Below are positions 21,104 through 31,635 of a stretch of DNA of 64,000 nucleotides, one piece after another. The translations under genes were made by a program, and so were the position numbers. Each line of letters opens with the position of its first letter. Position 1 is the first letter of the stretch. Origin of the DNA: Crotalaria pallida (Eukaryota > Streptophyta > Magnoliopsida > Fabales > Fabaceae); assembly GCA_037953625.1 (NCBI GenBank), contig CM075650.1:3598501-3662500 (forward strand), written 5' to 3'. The notes under the pieces are model-generated. The model ran no database searches. It worked only from the letters and a program-made list of their open reading frames with translations, and had not been told where the DNA came from.

Positions 21104-22769
21104 TTTGGGGGTTATTCTGTTTCTTTCTTTTCTATTTCATGTATCCCTTTCCCGGTCTGTACCCAACCAAAAAGATTGTACTGCTTTGTAGGATGTTTCT
21201 TTTTCTTTTTATGCATGGATATTATTTAGACCATTATCTTGTTGCATCTGTATTATATTGTGACTTGTGCAGGTGTGAGTGATGTCTTCCCCTTTGAGGT
21301 GCTATTTCGGCACTTGTTTTAAAACTTTGCAGGTATTAAGTTTGGGGGAGCATCATCTCACTTGTGTAGTGCTGAGTTTGTGATGGATGTGACAGGGAAG
21401 TGCTCTGAATTCTATTCTTGTATTTTTGGTTAATTTCCAGTGTAGGTTTGTTTTGAAATTTTTATTTTGTAGTTTAGGTCGAATTGTTTGCTTGAGGACA
21501 AGCCACATTTCTAAGTTTGGGGGAGGTATACAAAATCAAAATTTCTTTTTCTGATCTGAATTGTTTCCCCATTTTTAGTGTTGGTTTGTGTCCTTAGCAA
21601 GAGTAGGTAATTTTTTCTAACCTTAGGATTTTTTTTCTCTGATGATGCATGTACATAGTTAGTCTAGGATTAGACTCATTGACTCTTGACACCGTCTGAT
21701 TGAGCTATAAATACTTTTGGGAACTAGTTATTTTGATAAACTTTTTCAGAACTTGTGATTAGTGAACTGACTTTAGCCTGTGAGCTTTTGAGCCTATTGA
21801 TTGGGGTATATAATTATTGAAATATATGATTTTGCGACCCCTGTTCTTTCATGAGTGTGTTCTCTTTGATGATATGTTCTAGAACTTGACTGGTGACCAT
21901 TTCAAGATTGATGATTGATTAAATGCATGAATATGATTAAGGCACCTAGGTTGTGTTTTTGAGGCCTTCAGAGATTTGCATTGACACATTCTCCCTTAGT
22001 TGCCCACTTTGAGCCTATGATGATGATATGATTTTTCTTTGGTACCCTGCAATCATTGTATTGATTTGTTGTGAGTACCTTAGGAATTTTTGGATGAGCA
22101 ATAAAGTGGAATGTGATGCAAAAGAAAAAAAAAAGTGAAAAAGTGTTATGTGTCTACTCCTCTTCCAATGAAAAAAAATGAAATGAAAAAGAAAGTGCAA
22201 AAAAATTTAATAATAATGAAAAGGAAGAGGGTAGAGGAAAAAATGAAAAGTGAGAAGAATAAAAAGTTGTGACTTGAGTTGAGATTCCATGATATATGTT
22301 TAGTTGCTCATTCATAATTCTGAGGGAAATTTGCTTTGCATTTTAAGCCCTTAGTTTTATCCCTTCCTTCTTTATCCCACCTGACACTTTTAGCCTGGCC
22401 CCATTACAACCCATATAAAGACCTTTTGATTTGTGCATATTTTCAATAATTCCAGTGACGATTTTGGTCTATGGTCAAGCCTATGGTAGCTGTTAACATT
22501 GTTGAACTTGAGTGCTGAATTGAAATATTACCCTTATACACTTGAGAGAGATACACTGAGAGGTTGAGAGTGTTTGCTAGTCCTGAGTTCTGATTGGGTT
22601 TGTTACTCTAACTAGTTTGTAATTGTGTAAATAGTTTGTGAAAAAGTGTATGAGTCATGAGTTGAAGTCTTAGATTGAGTGTGTGTATGTTGACTTAGGG
22701 GGTTAGTCATTTGATTAGAATTTTATTTTACTTTTGCTTGGGACATGCAAAATGCTAAGTTTGGGGGAG
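21104..22769 (+). other. Athila A 3' untranslated region with three purine tracts
   Basis: About 1.67 kb without coding signal. AAGTTTGGGGGAG occurs three times: 21338-21350, 21523-21535, and 22757-22769, the last directly abutting the LTR and acting as the true polypurine tract. A hairpin GCTTG-AGGA-CAAGC at 21490-21503 precedes the second. The region parallels 24247-25920 of remnant B along most of its length. Confidence 0.75.
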
Positions 22770-24072
22770 TGATTTGGGTCTGATATATATATGATTTTTG
22801 AGCTTAATTTCACTTCCTTTTACTTTGATTTGGTTTGTTTCTCTAGCAAACTTAGGTTGTTTTTGTTAGTTTTCTAGATTTTTATTAGAAGTAGTTTCCC
22901 TTGAACTTTTTGATCCGTTTGCTCATTGTTTCAGGTGCTTTTGGAGCTCAAATGTGGAAATTGAATTTGGATATGGAAAGAGCATTAAAAGACCTTGAAG
23001 ATGGCACAAGAACGGAGAGATTTGGAGCCGAAAAGTATCCCATGCACCTGGGGCGCATGGCCCCGTGCGCCTGGGGCGCACCAGTGTGACAAAAAAACGC
23101 TAATCAGACCTGCATGCGCCTGGGGCGCACGAGCCTTTGCGCCTGGGGCGCACGTACGCTGCAGAAGCCCAATTGGGCCAAAATCTGAAGAAGTTGATGG
23201 GGATTCTACCGAATTTTAGGTTTTTCTCTAGTTAATTAGATGAGAAGAAAGCTTTGGGAGGAGAGAGTTACCACAGCTTAGAGAGAAATATATTGAGAGA
23301 GCTTTTGGAGGCAAGTTGAAGGATTGCACTTTGGGATTGGAGATTGGGGTAATTCCATGTCTTCTCTTATGATTTTCATTATTCTTCTTTCTTCTTCCTC
23401 TTTGATCATGTGTAACTAAACTCCTATTTGGGAACATGTGGATTTGTATGGAACCTTCATAGTTATTTGCTTAATGAATGGATGTTTTTTCCAATTAAGT
23501 ATTGTGTTTGATTATGTTCTTATTTGTTTATCATAATTTTGAGCTCGATTGTGATTTGGTAATTCTAATTGAATAGGAATATTGAATTAGTATTTAGACC
23601 TTTAATCAAGCAATTCAATTACATAGGTATAGGAATATGTCTATGAATTGGATAACCTTCTAATAATTTTGATTGAACATTAATTGGTAAGATTAGGATT
23701 TAAAGCTCTGCTTAAGGAATTAAGGGAGATTAAATTACTAAGAAACAGGGTTGACCTAAGGAATTAGGCTGCTTTTACCTTTGCAAAATTGGTTCAATAC
23801 TTAGGAAAATCATTGATTCGTTAGCAATTACTATAGGAACCTACAATGAAACAAGTTCTCAAGTTTTCCCAAATTCTTTCACAACCACTTTTTATTTGCG
23901 TTTTTGTTTTTCAATTTAATTTAGTGAAGAATTTCCCAATCAATTTAATTCTCAATTTGAATTTCACTTAATAACTACATTTAGGTGAGAATTGTTTTAA
24001 TCTATTTTAGTCCTCGTTGGGAACGACATCCCATTTCCACTTTATTACTTGTACGATCTGGTGCACTTGTCA
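22770..24072 (+). repeat. Athila A 3' LTR
   Basis: A 1303-bp LTR. It starts TGATTTGGGTCTGA right after the purine tract and ends near GTGCACTTGTCA. The end is placed by comparison with LTR B and by the switch to ORF2 codons at 24073, so it may be off by a few bases. It carries the GC-rich motif quartet at 23044-23152. No substantial ORF. Confidence 0.75.
23044..23152. repeat. Four GCGCCTGGGGCGCA motifs in Athila LTR A
   Basis: Quasi-palindromic 14-mers at 23044-23057 (GCACCTGGGGCGCA), 23067-23080, 23116-23129 and 23139-23152, arranged as two close pairs. They are strikingly GC-rich in an AT-rich LTR. A GCCCAATTGGGCC palindrome follows at about 23167. Confidence 0.8.
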
Positions 24073-24246
24073 GAACCCCAACAAGCAGCTGCGTTCCAGT
24101 GCAGAGAGATGCGTAGGAACCAGGCTAGAGATACATTTCTGAGCAGTATTGGAGCAGCGCAGGGTATGTCCTATGAGGTGCCACCATACACAGATGAGGA
24201 TCAGAGCTTATTAGATGCATCTCCTGAGGAGGAGGATGAGGATTAG
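24073..24246 (+). pseudogene. Athila ORF2 C-terminal fragment (B)
   Basis: The last 57 codons of an ORF2 ending in EEEDED-stop. They align by eye with the end of ORF2 in remnant A: FQCREMRRNQARD against FQRGELRRNEVRD, and an acidic terminus in both. The upstream part is missing at the junction with LTR A. Confidence 0.7.
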
Positions 24247-25920
24247 TGTAGGGGATTCTTGATTTTCATTGATCTATTTTGTACCTCTTCCCCTATTCAA
24301 ACCTTTACTGTACTTATGCCATAACAAAAACATGTATTTGCTTTCTAGGAGTTGTTTTTAGTTTTATTGCATGGACTTTATTCGGTTCACTTGTTATTTG
24401 CATCTAGTTATATTGTATGCAGCAGGTGTGAATTGATATTTCCCCATGAGAGGTGCTATTTTTGGCACTTGTTTTTAACGACCTGCAGGTACTAAGTTTG
24501 GGGGAACATCTTCTCACTCTTGTTAGTGATGAGTATTTTATTCAGATGTGGTAGTAAGTGTTCCAGATTTATTCCTCGTAATTTTTTATTTTGAAGTTAT
24601 GTATGATTAGTTTAGTTTGCTTGAGGACAAGCCAACCTCTAAGTCTGAGGGAGTGGACAAAATAAAAAAAAAATTCAGACTTGAATTTTTCTCCCATTTT
24701 TGGTGTTGGTTTGTGTCTTAGGTAGAGGTTTTGTAATTATTCTAGACTTAGGATTATTTTTCTGATGATAGGTGTATATACTTAGTTTAGGATTAGACTC
24801 ATTGATCATGTTATTTATTTGTTGAGCTGTAAATATTTTTGAAATCTAGTTATTTTGACAAACTTTTTCAGAACTTGAGATTAGTGAACTGACTTTAGCT
24901 TAGTGAGATTTTGAGCCTATATTGATGGGGTATGTGAATATTTTGAAATATTTTAATGTGAGACCCCTATTTCTTTCATGAGTGTGTTCTCTTTAGTTTT
25001 ATGTTCTAGAACTTGACCGGTGACCATTTTGAGATTGATAATTGATTACATGCATGAAAATGATTAAGGCATTTAGGATGGTGTTTTTGTGGCTTTCAGA
25101 GATTTTTGTTGGATTTGTTTTCCCTTAGTTGTCCATTTTGAGCCTGATAGTAATATGATTTTTCTTTGGTACCCTGCATTGATTGTATTATTTTTGTGAG
25201 TACCTTAGGAATTTTTGGATGAGCAATTGAGAGAGGGACATTTCAAAAGTATAAGAATTATGAAAGTGTTGTTGAGTTACTCTTCTTCCAAAAGAAAAAA
25301 AGAAAAAAAGGAAAAAAAAGAAAATTGAGAAAAGTTGAAAATTGTTGAATGTTAAGAGAAAAGAAATTTGTTTGGAAGATGTAGTAGAGTGAAATTGAAA
25401 GAGAAGAAGTTTGAAATAGTTGTGATTTGAGTGTGACTCCTTATAGTATTCATTGCTCATTCATAATTTTTGAGGGAAATTTGTTTTTGCATTTTAGCCA
25501 TTAGCTTTATCCTTCTTTCTTTTATCCAACCTGACACTTTTAGCCTGGCCTCATTACAACCAATTAAAGACCTTTTGATTTGTGCATGTTTTCAATAATT
25601 TCAGTGGAGATTTGGGTCTATGGTCAAGCTTATGGCAACATTTAACTATTGTATGAACTTGAGTGAATTGTTAATACCCTTGATACACATGAGAGATATA
25701 CACTGAGAGGTTGAGAGTGTTCACTAGTTCTGAGTTCCGATTGGTTTTGTTTCTTTAACCAGGTTTTGATATGTGAATAGCTTGTGTAAATATGTGGCTG
25801 TGTTGATGAGTCGAAGTCTTAGATTAGGTGTTGTACAATTTGATTTAGAGGGTAGTCTTGAGTTTCTGAATTTTTATTTTACTTTTGCCTGGGACATGCA
25901 AAATGCTAAGTTTGGGGGAG
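24247..25920 (+). other. Athila B 3' untranslated region with three purine tracts
   Basis: Homologous to 21104-22769. Purine motifs lie at 24494-24506, 24641-24653 (degenerate AAGTCTGAGGGAG) and 25908-25920, abutting the LTR. The GCTTG-AGGA-CAAGC hairpin is conserved at 24619-24632. An A-rich, Gln-codon-free stretch at 25290-25400 carries no gene. Confidence 0.72.
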
Positions 25921-26193
25921 TGATTTGGGTCTAATATATGATGTTTTTCGGCTTAATTTCACTTCCTTTTGCTATGGTTTTGGCTTGTTTCTCTTGTAAA
26001 TATAGGTATTTTGTATTAGTTTTAGGAATTTTTAGTTTTATAGAATCCTTTGAACGTTTTGATCTGTTTTGGGTATGTTTCAGGTGCTTTTGGAGCTTTA
26101 TTTGGAGAAAATATTATTGGAGTTGAGAAGAGCATAAGAAGACCTTGAAAATGACACAAGAACAGAGCAAAACGAAGTCGGAAAATATTTCAC

Positions 26194-26297
26194 ACGCCCA
26201 GGCGCATGGACCGCGCGCCCAGACGCGCGTGCTTCGGTGATTACTGGGTGTCAGATGGCACACGCCCAAGCGTGCTGCTTCATACGCCCAGGCGCGC
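26194..26297. repeat. Four ACGCCCAGGCGCR-like motifs in Athila LTR B
   Basis: Motifs lie at 26194-26206, about 26213-26229, 26261-26275 and 26284-26297. They sit at the same LTR position as the quartet in LTR A and also form two pairs followed by GCCCAATTGGGCC (26310-26322). On the opposite strand the core reads CGCCTGGGCG, against CGCCTGGGGCG in A. Confidence 0.75.
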
Positions 26298-26771
26298 AAG
26301 GTACGAGCAGGCCCAATTGGGCCAATTTTTGAGCAATTTCGAAGGTTTCTATTAGGATTTGTATTTTATATATATATTTGAGTGTTTAGGACTAGGTTAG
26401 GCAGTCGTTAGCAGCCGTTAGCAGTCAATTAGAGTGATTAAATCAGTTTAGAGAGCTTTGAAGGGAGATTACACTTTTGGAGATCATTCGAAGGAGGAAT
26501 CCGGAGAGGATTGGAGATTTGAAGCGGTTTTCTATGGTAATTTAGGAATGAATTCCATAGTTATTGTTTTTCTTCTTTTCTTCATTATGTGTAACTAAAC
26601 CTTTTGTGTTAGGAACATGGTGGATATGTTTTTGTAATTTATTTTTATGAATTAATGTTTTTCATTTTTAATTCATGTGTTTAATTGAGTTTTTATTGTT
26701 ATGCATGGAAGTAGCTAATCCATGTTTTGGATCTTTTAAATTTGAATTGGAAAATAAGGATTTAAAATAGA

Positions 26772-26776
26772 CCATG
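26772..26776. other. Target site duplication, left (CCATG)
   Basis: CCATG before the solo LTR, matched by CCATG at 30082-30086. Confidence 0.92.
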
Positions 26777-27034
26777 TGCGGCACCCTCAATAATGTACTT
26801 TATTTATATTAAACTAAAGTATACTTATAGTCATTAAGTAAACTCATAGAATTTCCGTGGGAAAACTTTTTCCTTTTTCAAATAATAACTTCTTTTATAA
26901 AAACTTCTTTTCGTAAAATACTTTCGAATTCAATAAAATAATCGTGCACTTAATTTGAGTTCAGCGGAAATGATTTTTAAAAACCTTTATGTTGGTTGCA
27001 AGTAATTAAAATAGATATCAAGATCAACATGCAA

Positions 27035-27036
<2 letters not shown>

Positions 27037-27069
<33 letters not shown>
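27037..27069. repeat. (AT)n microsatellite
   Basis: About 16 AT repeats near the end of the solo LTR, forming a self-complementary tract. Confidence 0.9.
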
Positions 27070-27070
<1 letters not shown>

Positions 27071-27312
27071 CCAAGTACATCCCAGTAAAAGTAGTCAAAA
27101 GTTGAGGTAGCAAAGTATAGAGATACAGACCAGTAAGTATAAAATAACAACCCTCACGTACTCCTCTCAGAATATATACAGTATAATACAACTCAAAAAT
27201 AAAGGAGTATGCCGAGAGCTGTGCCATGATCCACCCACACTGATGTCTGATCTCCGAGTCCTCCAAAAGCTGCAACTACTACGTCACACTATGAGTCCCA
27301 TCCTGTCCATAC

Positions 27313-27777
27313 TCAAGGGTCATCATCACGCCACTGGTTACCAGTAGAATGGTCCGCAGCTCCCCCGTCCTCTTCCTCCACGGGGTCCTCCTCCTCCTCC
27401 TCGTCCGGCACTGTGGGTGCAGCAGTGTGAGGCACTGCATCGGGTGAAGGTACAAAATGCACCCTGGTGGACGGACCAGGGCGAGGAGTGACAGTCTCAG
27501 TATCACTAGTAGAAGGACGCCTAACATGAAAAGAGTAAAAACGACGACCAGAGTGTGGTGATGGTGGTGGAGTACCGTGACGATAGGTGTACACCGGTGG
27601 TACGTGCAGGATGTAAATCATAGGGAGAAGCAACCTACGAGGTCTCACACGGGCCAAAGGATTAGGATGACGGAATATGATATCCACATCACCCTCGAAG
27701 ATGGCCCGGTGACCCTCGTAATCCCAAACGCCGCTACGGAGCGGACGAATCTCGATGAATGCCAGAAAACGAGCCAT
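27313..27777 (-). CDS. LTR-encoded conserved acidic-tailed protein, diverged family
   Basis: 154 codons on the minus strand. The ATG at 27777 is three bases after an acceptor-like TTTGTAG. By eye about 44 of the first 66 residues match the array LTR ORF (counting from the preceding GTG codon), and most changes are conservative. Shared motifs are IEIRPL, HRA-FEG, HPNPL, RPRR, HVPP and YTY. The middle is unalignable and Pro/Ser/Thr-rich. The tail is strongly acidic (DEEEEEDPVEEEDGG) and ends HSTGNQWRDDDP, matching HSTGSDWRDDDP at the end of the 51500-51970 copy. This conserved-variable-conserved pattern in LTRs that otherwise differ suggests selection on protein. The family is unknown to me. 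Confidence 0.68.
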   Translation of the reverse strand: MARFLAFIEIRPLRSGVWDYEGHRAIFEGDVDIIFRHPNPLARVRPRRLLLPMIYILHVPPVYTYRHGTPPPSPHSGRRFYSFHVRRPSTSDTETVTPRPGPSTRVHFVPSPDAVPHTAAPTVPDEEEEEDPVEEEDGGAADHSTGNQWRDDDP

Positions 27778-27780
27778 CAC

Positions 27781-29139
27781 CTACAAAGGGCTAGGGAGTC
27801 AGCAATTACTAACGCATAATCAAATAGAAAGCGATGACAAATTAATTTAAAGTCCAAAAGAGTAACCTTAAATTATTTTTGTATGATGGAAAGTCATAGT
27901 TTCTTAATTTCACTATCAACATACAGTAATAATAAATATTTGTTTTCAAGTCTTAATTATCAGTATATATCATGAACATTAAGATTGTAAATGATAACAA
28001 CCAAAATAATAATAATAACCATTATGTGCAAAGTCAATGCCTCTTGACTATCAATGCATGATCGTTGGCCAACACAACAAATAGGCTCCCGTGGCACCTT
28101 TAAAACATGCCCGGTACCCCCAATGAGTACCTCTCGGACTCGGCCAACATTAAACGACACTCCTAGAGCTCATAGAAGTGACGCCGACGTATCCTGCAAG
28201 ACTACGTCTCTCGAGCCCGACGTTTAAAGACATGCCCACACCCACATGTGTATTTCCGGAACAAAAGGTGCAACCCCGGTTACCGACATACCTCGACGTC
28301 CCCACGGACGCCCACTGAAACCCAGCTGACATTCACACGAATGCCCCTCGAGTTCAATCAACTAAGAGGTATGCCCACGCCTCACGGACGTGTCTCCACC
28401 ACTGTGGGAAACCAAAAATGCAAATGCTATACATGAATTCACAAGCATAACTTATCATAAGTGTCATTTAAGTTTACTTGAGGTCATATAATATATGCTT
28501 TTTGTATTCTAAGTCACCATTTCCACAAACCTTTGTAAATAAGTTTCAGCTTCAGCCTTTAATCGATTATAATACCTGGTTAATCGATTAAATAATTAAA
28601 TTTTGATTTTTATTACAAAATTTGAACTGATAATCGATTATCCAACCTGATAATCTATTATTCATGAATAAAATTTCAAACTAATCAGAGTTTAATCGTG
28701 TTAATCGATTAACAGTCGGGTTAATCGATTAATATATTAGTAAAACAATGCTGAAACTGGTTTTTGAATACCAAACTCATACCAACTCAATTTTGACCAA
28801 AACCAACCTCAAGTACAACTTAAATACATCATATTGAACTCATTCATAACATCAATTTCAGCAATTACCACAAATTAACAGAATTGCTTAGTTTTCCCCC
28901 AATTTAATCAAAATCACAACCTAACATGTCATATTTTGATTCAAGCCATTTCAGTCCAAATTGATCATTCCTACAGCTTCTATGGGGATAATCTAACTTG
29001 CTCTAATTCAGTTTTTAGGTCCATTTGGCCTCCAAGTCATTCCACCATATCCTAGTGCCCTTTGAATCTCATGGTGATTCAATCTAAGTTCAATTCAATA
29101 CCACAATCTATTCTAGCATTAGTAAAGCTTCTCCCTTAC
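27781..29139 (-). other. Candidate LTR intron, diverged family
   Basis: On the minus strand the donor AAG|GTAAGGGAGAAG is at 29140/29139 and the acceptor CTTTGTAG ends at 27781. It corresponds in order and length to 7270-8692 of the array LTR and contains the TAATCGATTA cluster. Confidence 0.42.
28560..28731. repeat. Cluster of TAATCGATTA palindromes
   Basis: Exact copies at 28560-28569, 28581-28590, 28631-28640, 28702-28711 and 28722-28731, plus degenerate ones at 28651-28660 and about 28693. It lies within the candidate intron, at a distance from the TATA box (about 930-1100 bp) like that of the CTCGAG cluster in the array LTR. Confidence 0.82.
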
Positions 29140-29653
29140 CTTAATGAAGCTTTTTGAATCAAATTCCAACAAGAAAAGTGCCAAAAACTCCAACCTCTTA
29201 ATGCTCTGTTTTCAGGTCCATGACAGTTTCGGGTAAGCACATTCAGCAGCAAATTTGACAAACCAAATGGACATGAAAATGAGCAAATGAGATCAGAATA
29301 GAAACTAAAAATTGTAAGCTTTGATTAGAAACCAATTTAACATAAAATGGTGACTTATACTCATCACAATTCCCACTCAAAGCAAGCAACTCGAATTCTG
29401 AAACTGCACACTTCAGTTTCAAGCACTCCACTTCACAGATCAAGTTCTCCTAGCTCAATCCACCAAATTGCACGATCTATAGCTTAAATCGAAGGTCTCT
29501 CTGCAAGCTTCAAAATGGTGTGAAGCTCGCAGCAACTGTGTGGGTAGGGAAGAAGAACGAAACCAAAAACCAGAGGGTGTTTGAGGTAGAATTTCTGCAG
29601 AGTTTTGGTATAGAACTCCTTATTTTAACCATTTCCTCCACCTATAATCCTTA

Positions 29654-29663
29654 ATTTATAGCC
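29654..29663 (-). promoter_or_regulatory. TATA box of the solo LTR
   Basis: GGCTATAAAT on the minus strand, 130-160 bp downstream of the palindrome pair and about 515 bp upstream of the donor at 29139. Confidence 0.55.
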
Positions 29664-29789
29664 AAAGCTGATCATCATGCATGCCAACACGTAGCAAGGA
29701 CGTGTTTTGGCCTTGATAGGTGGCAAGAATCGGGTTTCCTAGCTGGTTGAGTCATCAAACTCCACTATCTTCAGCTTCAGCACTATCGT

Positions 29790-29820
29790 TAATCGGTTAA
29801 CCCGTCCCGTTAATCGATTA
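29790..29820. promoter_or_regulatory. Promoter-proximal pair of TAATCGATTA palindromes
   Basis: TAATCGGTTA (29790-29799) and TAATCGATTA (29811-29820). The 21-bp spacing between starts and the distance to the TATA box match the TACTCGAGTA pair at 6615-6645 of the array LTR. Confidence 0.6.
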
Positions 29821-30081
29821 ACGCGACCAGTTCTTCAAAAATTAATATTTTATTCACTTTCCCTCCAAATACCTTTTCAATATTGCCTCTTAGGTCCTTC
29901 CCAAGGACTAAACTGCAAAAATACTATTTTTAAGGTCCAAAATATTTTTTCTTGAATTTCTCCCTTAATTAACACTTTAACATAACCATATTTAATAAAC
30001 AAAACTAATTAATTCCATATAATTAATTTTTGTTTAAATATTTCTTCTATTTATTTGGGAATCAAAATTCGGGGTATTACA

Positions 30082-30086
30082 CCATG
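30082..30086. other. Target site duplication, right (CCATG)
   Basis: The second copy of the solo LTR target duplication. Confidence 0.92.
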
Positions 30087-30563
30087 CAATTAAACAGCAT
30101 AACTATTCAATCAATAGGAATACTATTGAATTCTTATTATGTAACTTTTCATAATTCACTATTCTTAATCAAGGTTATTCAATATCTTAAATTTTTAAGG
30201 AATTAGGATTTATCAAGTTGAATAATAAACCGTAATTTCATGAGAGGAATCTAGAAACTACTATTTTCTGAATTTATTCATGATTTGAATGAGAAACATT
30301 GATTTATATATAATAAATGAATGAACATACAATGAAACTGAATTCCTAACCAAGTTTTTCTTAATGTAATTTTAGTTTATTTTATTTTTCAGTAGTTTAC
30401 TTTATCTTTTTTAATTTATTTATTTAATTCTGGATTTATCTTTGAATAGATTTTATTCTAGATTTTCCCTTAGGTAGGAATAGATTAAAGAATTCTGAGT
30501 CCCTGTGGGAACGATATCTGGTCTTAACCGACTATATTACTATCTGATCTAGTATACTTGCTA
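30087..30563 (+). repeat. Athila B LTR, right part
   Basis: Continues the LTR interrupted at 26776. It shares with LTR A the segment GGGAACGA and the end near GATCTAGTATACTTG. The end position is approximate. Confidence 0.7.
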
Positions 30564-31260
30564 GAGAGAGAACAATACCTATACATCATGTCATAATATT
30601 TTTTTTAAAGTTTTTTTTAATATAACACGGTGTTCAATACGTGACATACTTGATTGGCCTTTATTTTGTCAACTTTTTTTGTGAGGAGCTCCCTGATTTT
30701 AATACTTGGATTCGAAAATATAATATAGTGTTGGGTCTTGCTAACAAGTGCCCTAAGAACACTTGTTAAGGTTTCTATACTTAGAAAAACAATCATCAAT
30801 GCACATTATTCCGTGTCTCGAGAATCTAAAAAATGTGTTTTTCAATGGTTATTTACTACATTTAGGTTCTTAACAAGTGTACTAAGAGTTAGCATTTGCC
30901 CATAGTGTTTAATACAAGGGAAATAGTGATTGAGTGCGCGGTTGATTTATATTATGTAATCATTATGCAATTTCCAATCAATCTTTTTGGTATGAAGAAG
31001 ATCGAATTATATTAATTAAGCTCAGCCACCAGTACCTGGGAACATGAGAAATCCTTATCAATTTAACTATACAAAAAGAATGAGTACTTACCATGAGGGT
31101 CACCAAGAATGAGTACTTACCATAAGGGTCCTGTAATCATTATAATAATTTTAAAAATATTTTCATAAAGTAGTTGTCTTAATTATTTTTTTTATTTTCA
31201 ATATTACGTACTTTTCTAAAGTAGCCTTACGATTTTTCTTGTATGAATTTGAAAAAAATT
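30564..31260. other. AT-rich intergenic stretch, nothing recognised
   Basis: No coding signal, RNA gene or clear repeat seen. Poly-T runs near 30600 and 31180 only. Confidence 0.6.
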
Positions 31261-31535
31261 AAATGTTATTTCATCCGTTTCATTTTATTTGTCACTTTAG
31301 CTTTCTTAGTTTATTACAAATTATTTGTCGCTTTAGGAATTTGAGGGTGTATTAATTGATTTTTTTCAACTTTAACCCTGTATTTAATATGTTGAAATAT
31401 ATGAAATGTGTGATAATTAATGTGCTGTGAATATATTCTAATAAACTTATCTAATAATTTTCTTGAAAATTTAAGCATTAAGTGTCTTTCTTTATTCGTG
31501 TAACGACAGTTAAATTGGAACAAATGGTGTATCAA
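31261..31535. repeat. Possible degenerate Stowaway-like MITE
   Basis: The left end resembles the Stowaway-type terminus (CATCCGTTTCATTTTATTTG). The right end (AAATTGGAACAAATGGTGTA) is a weak inverted match. Ends uncertain. Confidence 0.35.
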
Positions 31536-31559
31536 CTAACAAACTTAATAAATATAAAC

Positions 31560-31604
31560 TTTTCTTCTTCTTCTTATTATTATTATTATTATTATTATTA
31601 TTTA
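31560..31604. repeat. (TTC)n(TTA)n microsatellite
   Basis: About four TTC units followed by about ten TTA units. Confidence 0.9.
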
Positions 31605-31635
31605 TAATTGAGATTAGAGTGAGTAAATCCTTCAG

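Larger units (their letters stand above)
18107..24072 (+). mobile_element. Athila-type gypsy remnant A
   Basis: A 5'-truncated Athila-lineage element: pol fragment (18107-19979), ORF2 (19951-21103), long 3' leader with three polypurine-like motifs (21104-22769), and a 3' LTR (22770-24072). Its left part was cut by the Tekay insertion. RNase H and integrase are missing through an internal deletion. The 3' LTR abuts the ORF2 end of remnant B, suggesting A was inserted into B. Confidence 0.85.
25921..26776 (+). repeat. Athila B LTR, left part
   Basis: Starts TGATTTGGGTCT after the purine tract. A TATA-rich segment lies near 26368, downstream of the GC-rich quartet. It is interrupted at 26776 by the solo LTR. 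Confidence 0.78.
26777..30081 (-). mobile_element. Solo LTR of a second Tekay-like family
   Basis: 3305 bp. Read on the minus strand it starts TGTAATACCCCG and ends GGTGCCGCA. Perfect 5-bp target duplications CCATG flank it (26772-26776 and 30082-30086), and the interrupted Athila LTR resumes on both sides, so both ends are certain. There is no internal region. Its map matches the array LTR: palindrome pair, TATA box, candidate intron with palindrome cluster, then an LTR ORF. Nucleotide similarity to the array LTR is low outside a few segments, so this is a related but distinct family. Confidence 0.93.
24073..30563 (+). mobile_element. Athila-type gypsy remnant B, split by a solo LTR
   Basis: The 3' portion of a second Athila element: ORF2 C-terminus (24073-24246), 3' leader (24247-25920), and an LTR in two pieces (25921-26776 and 30087-30563) around the solo LTR at 26777-30081. 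The two LTR pieces sum to about 1333 bp, matching the 1303 bp of LTR A. The 5' part is missing, cut by element A. Confidence 0.83.
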
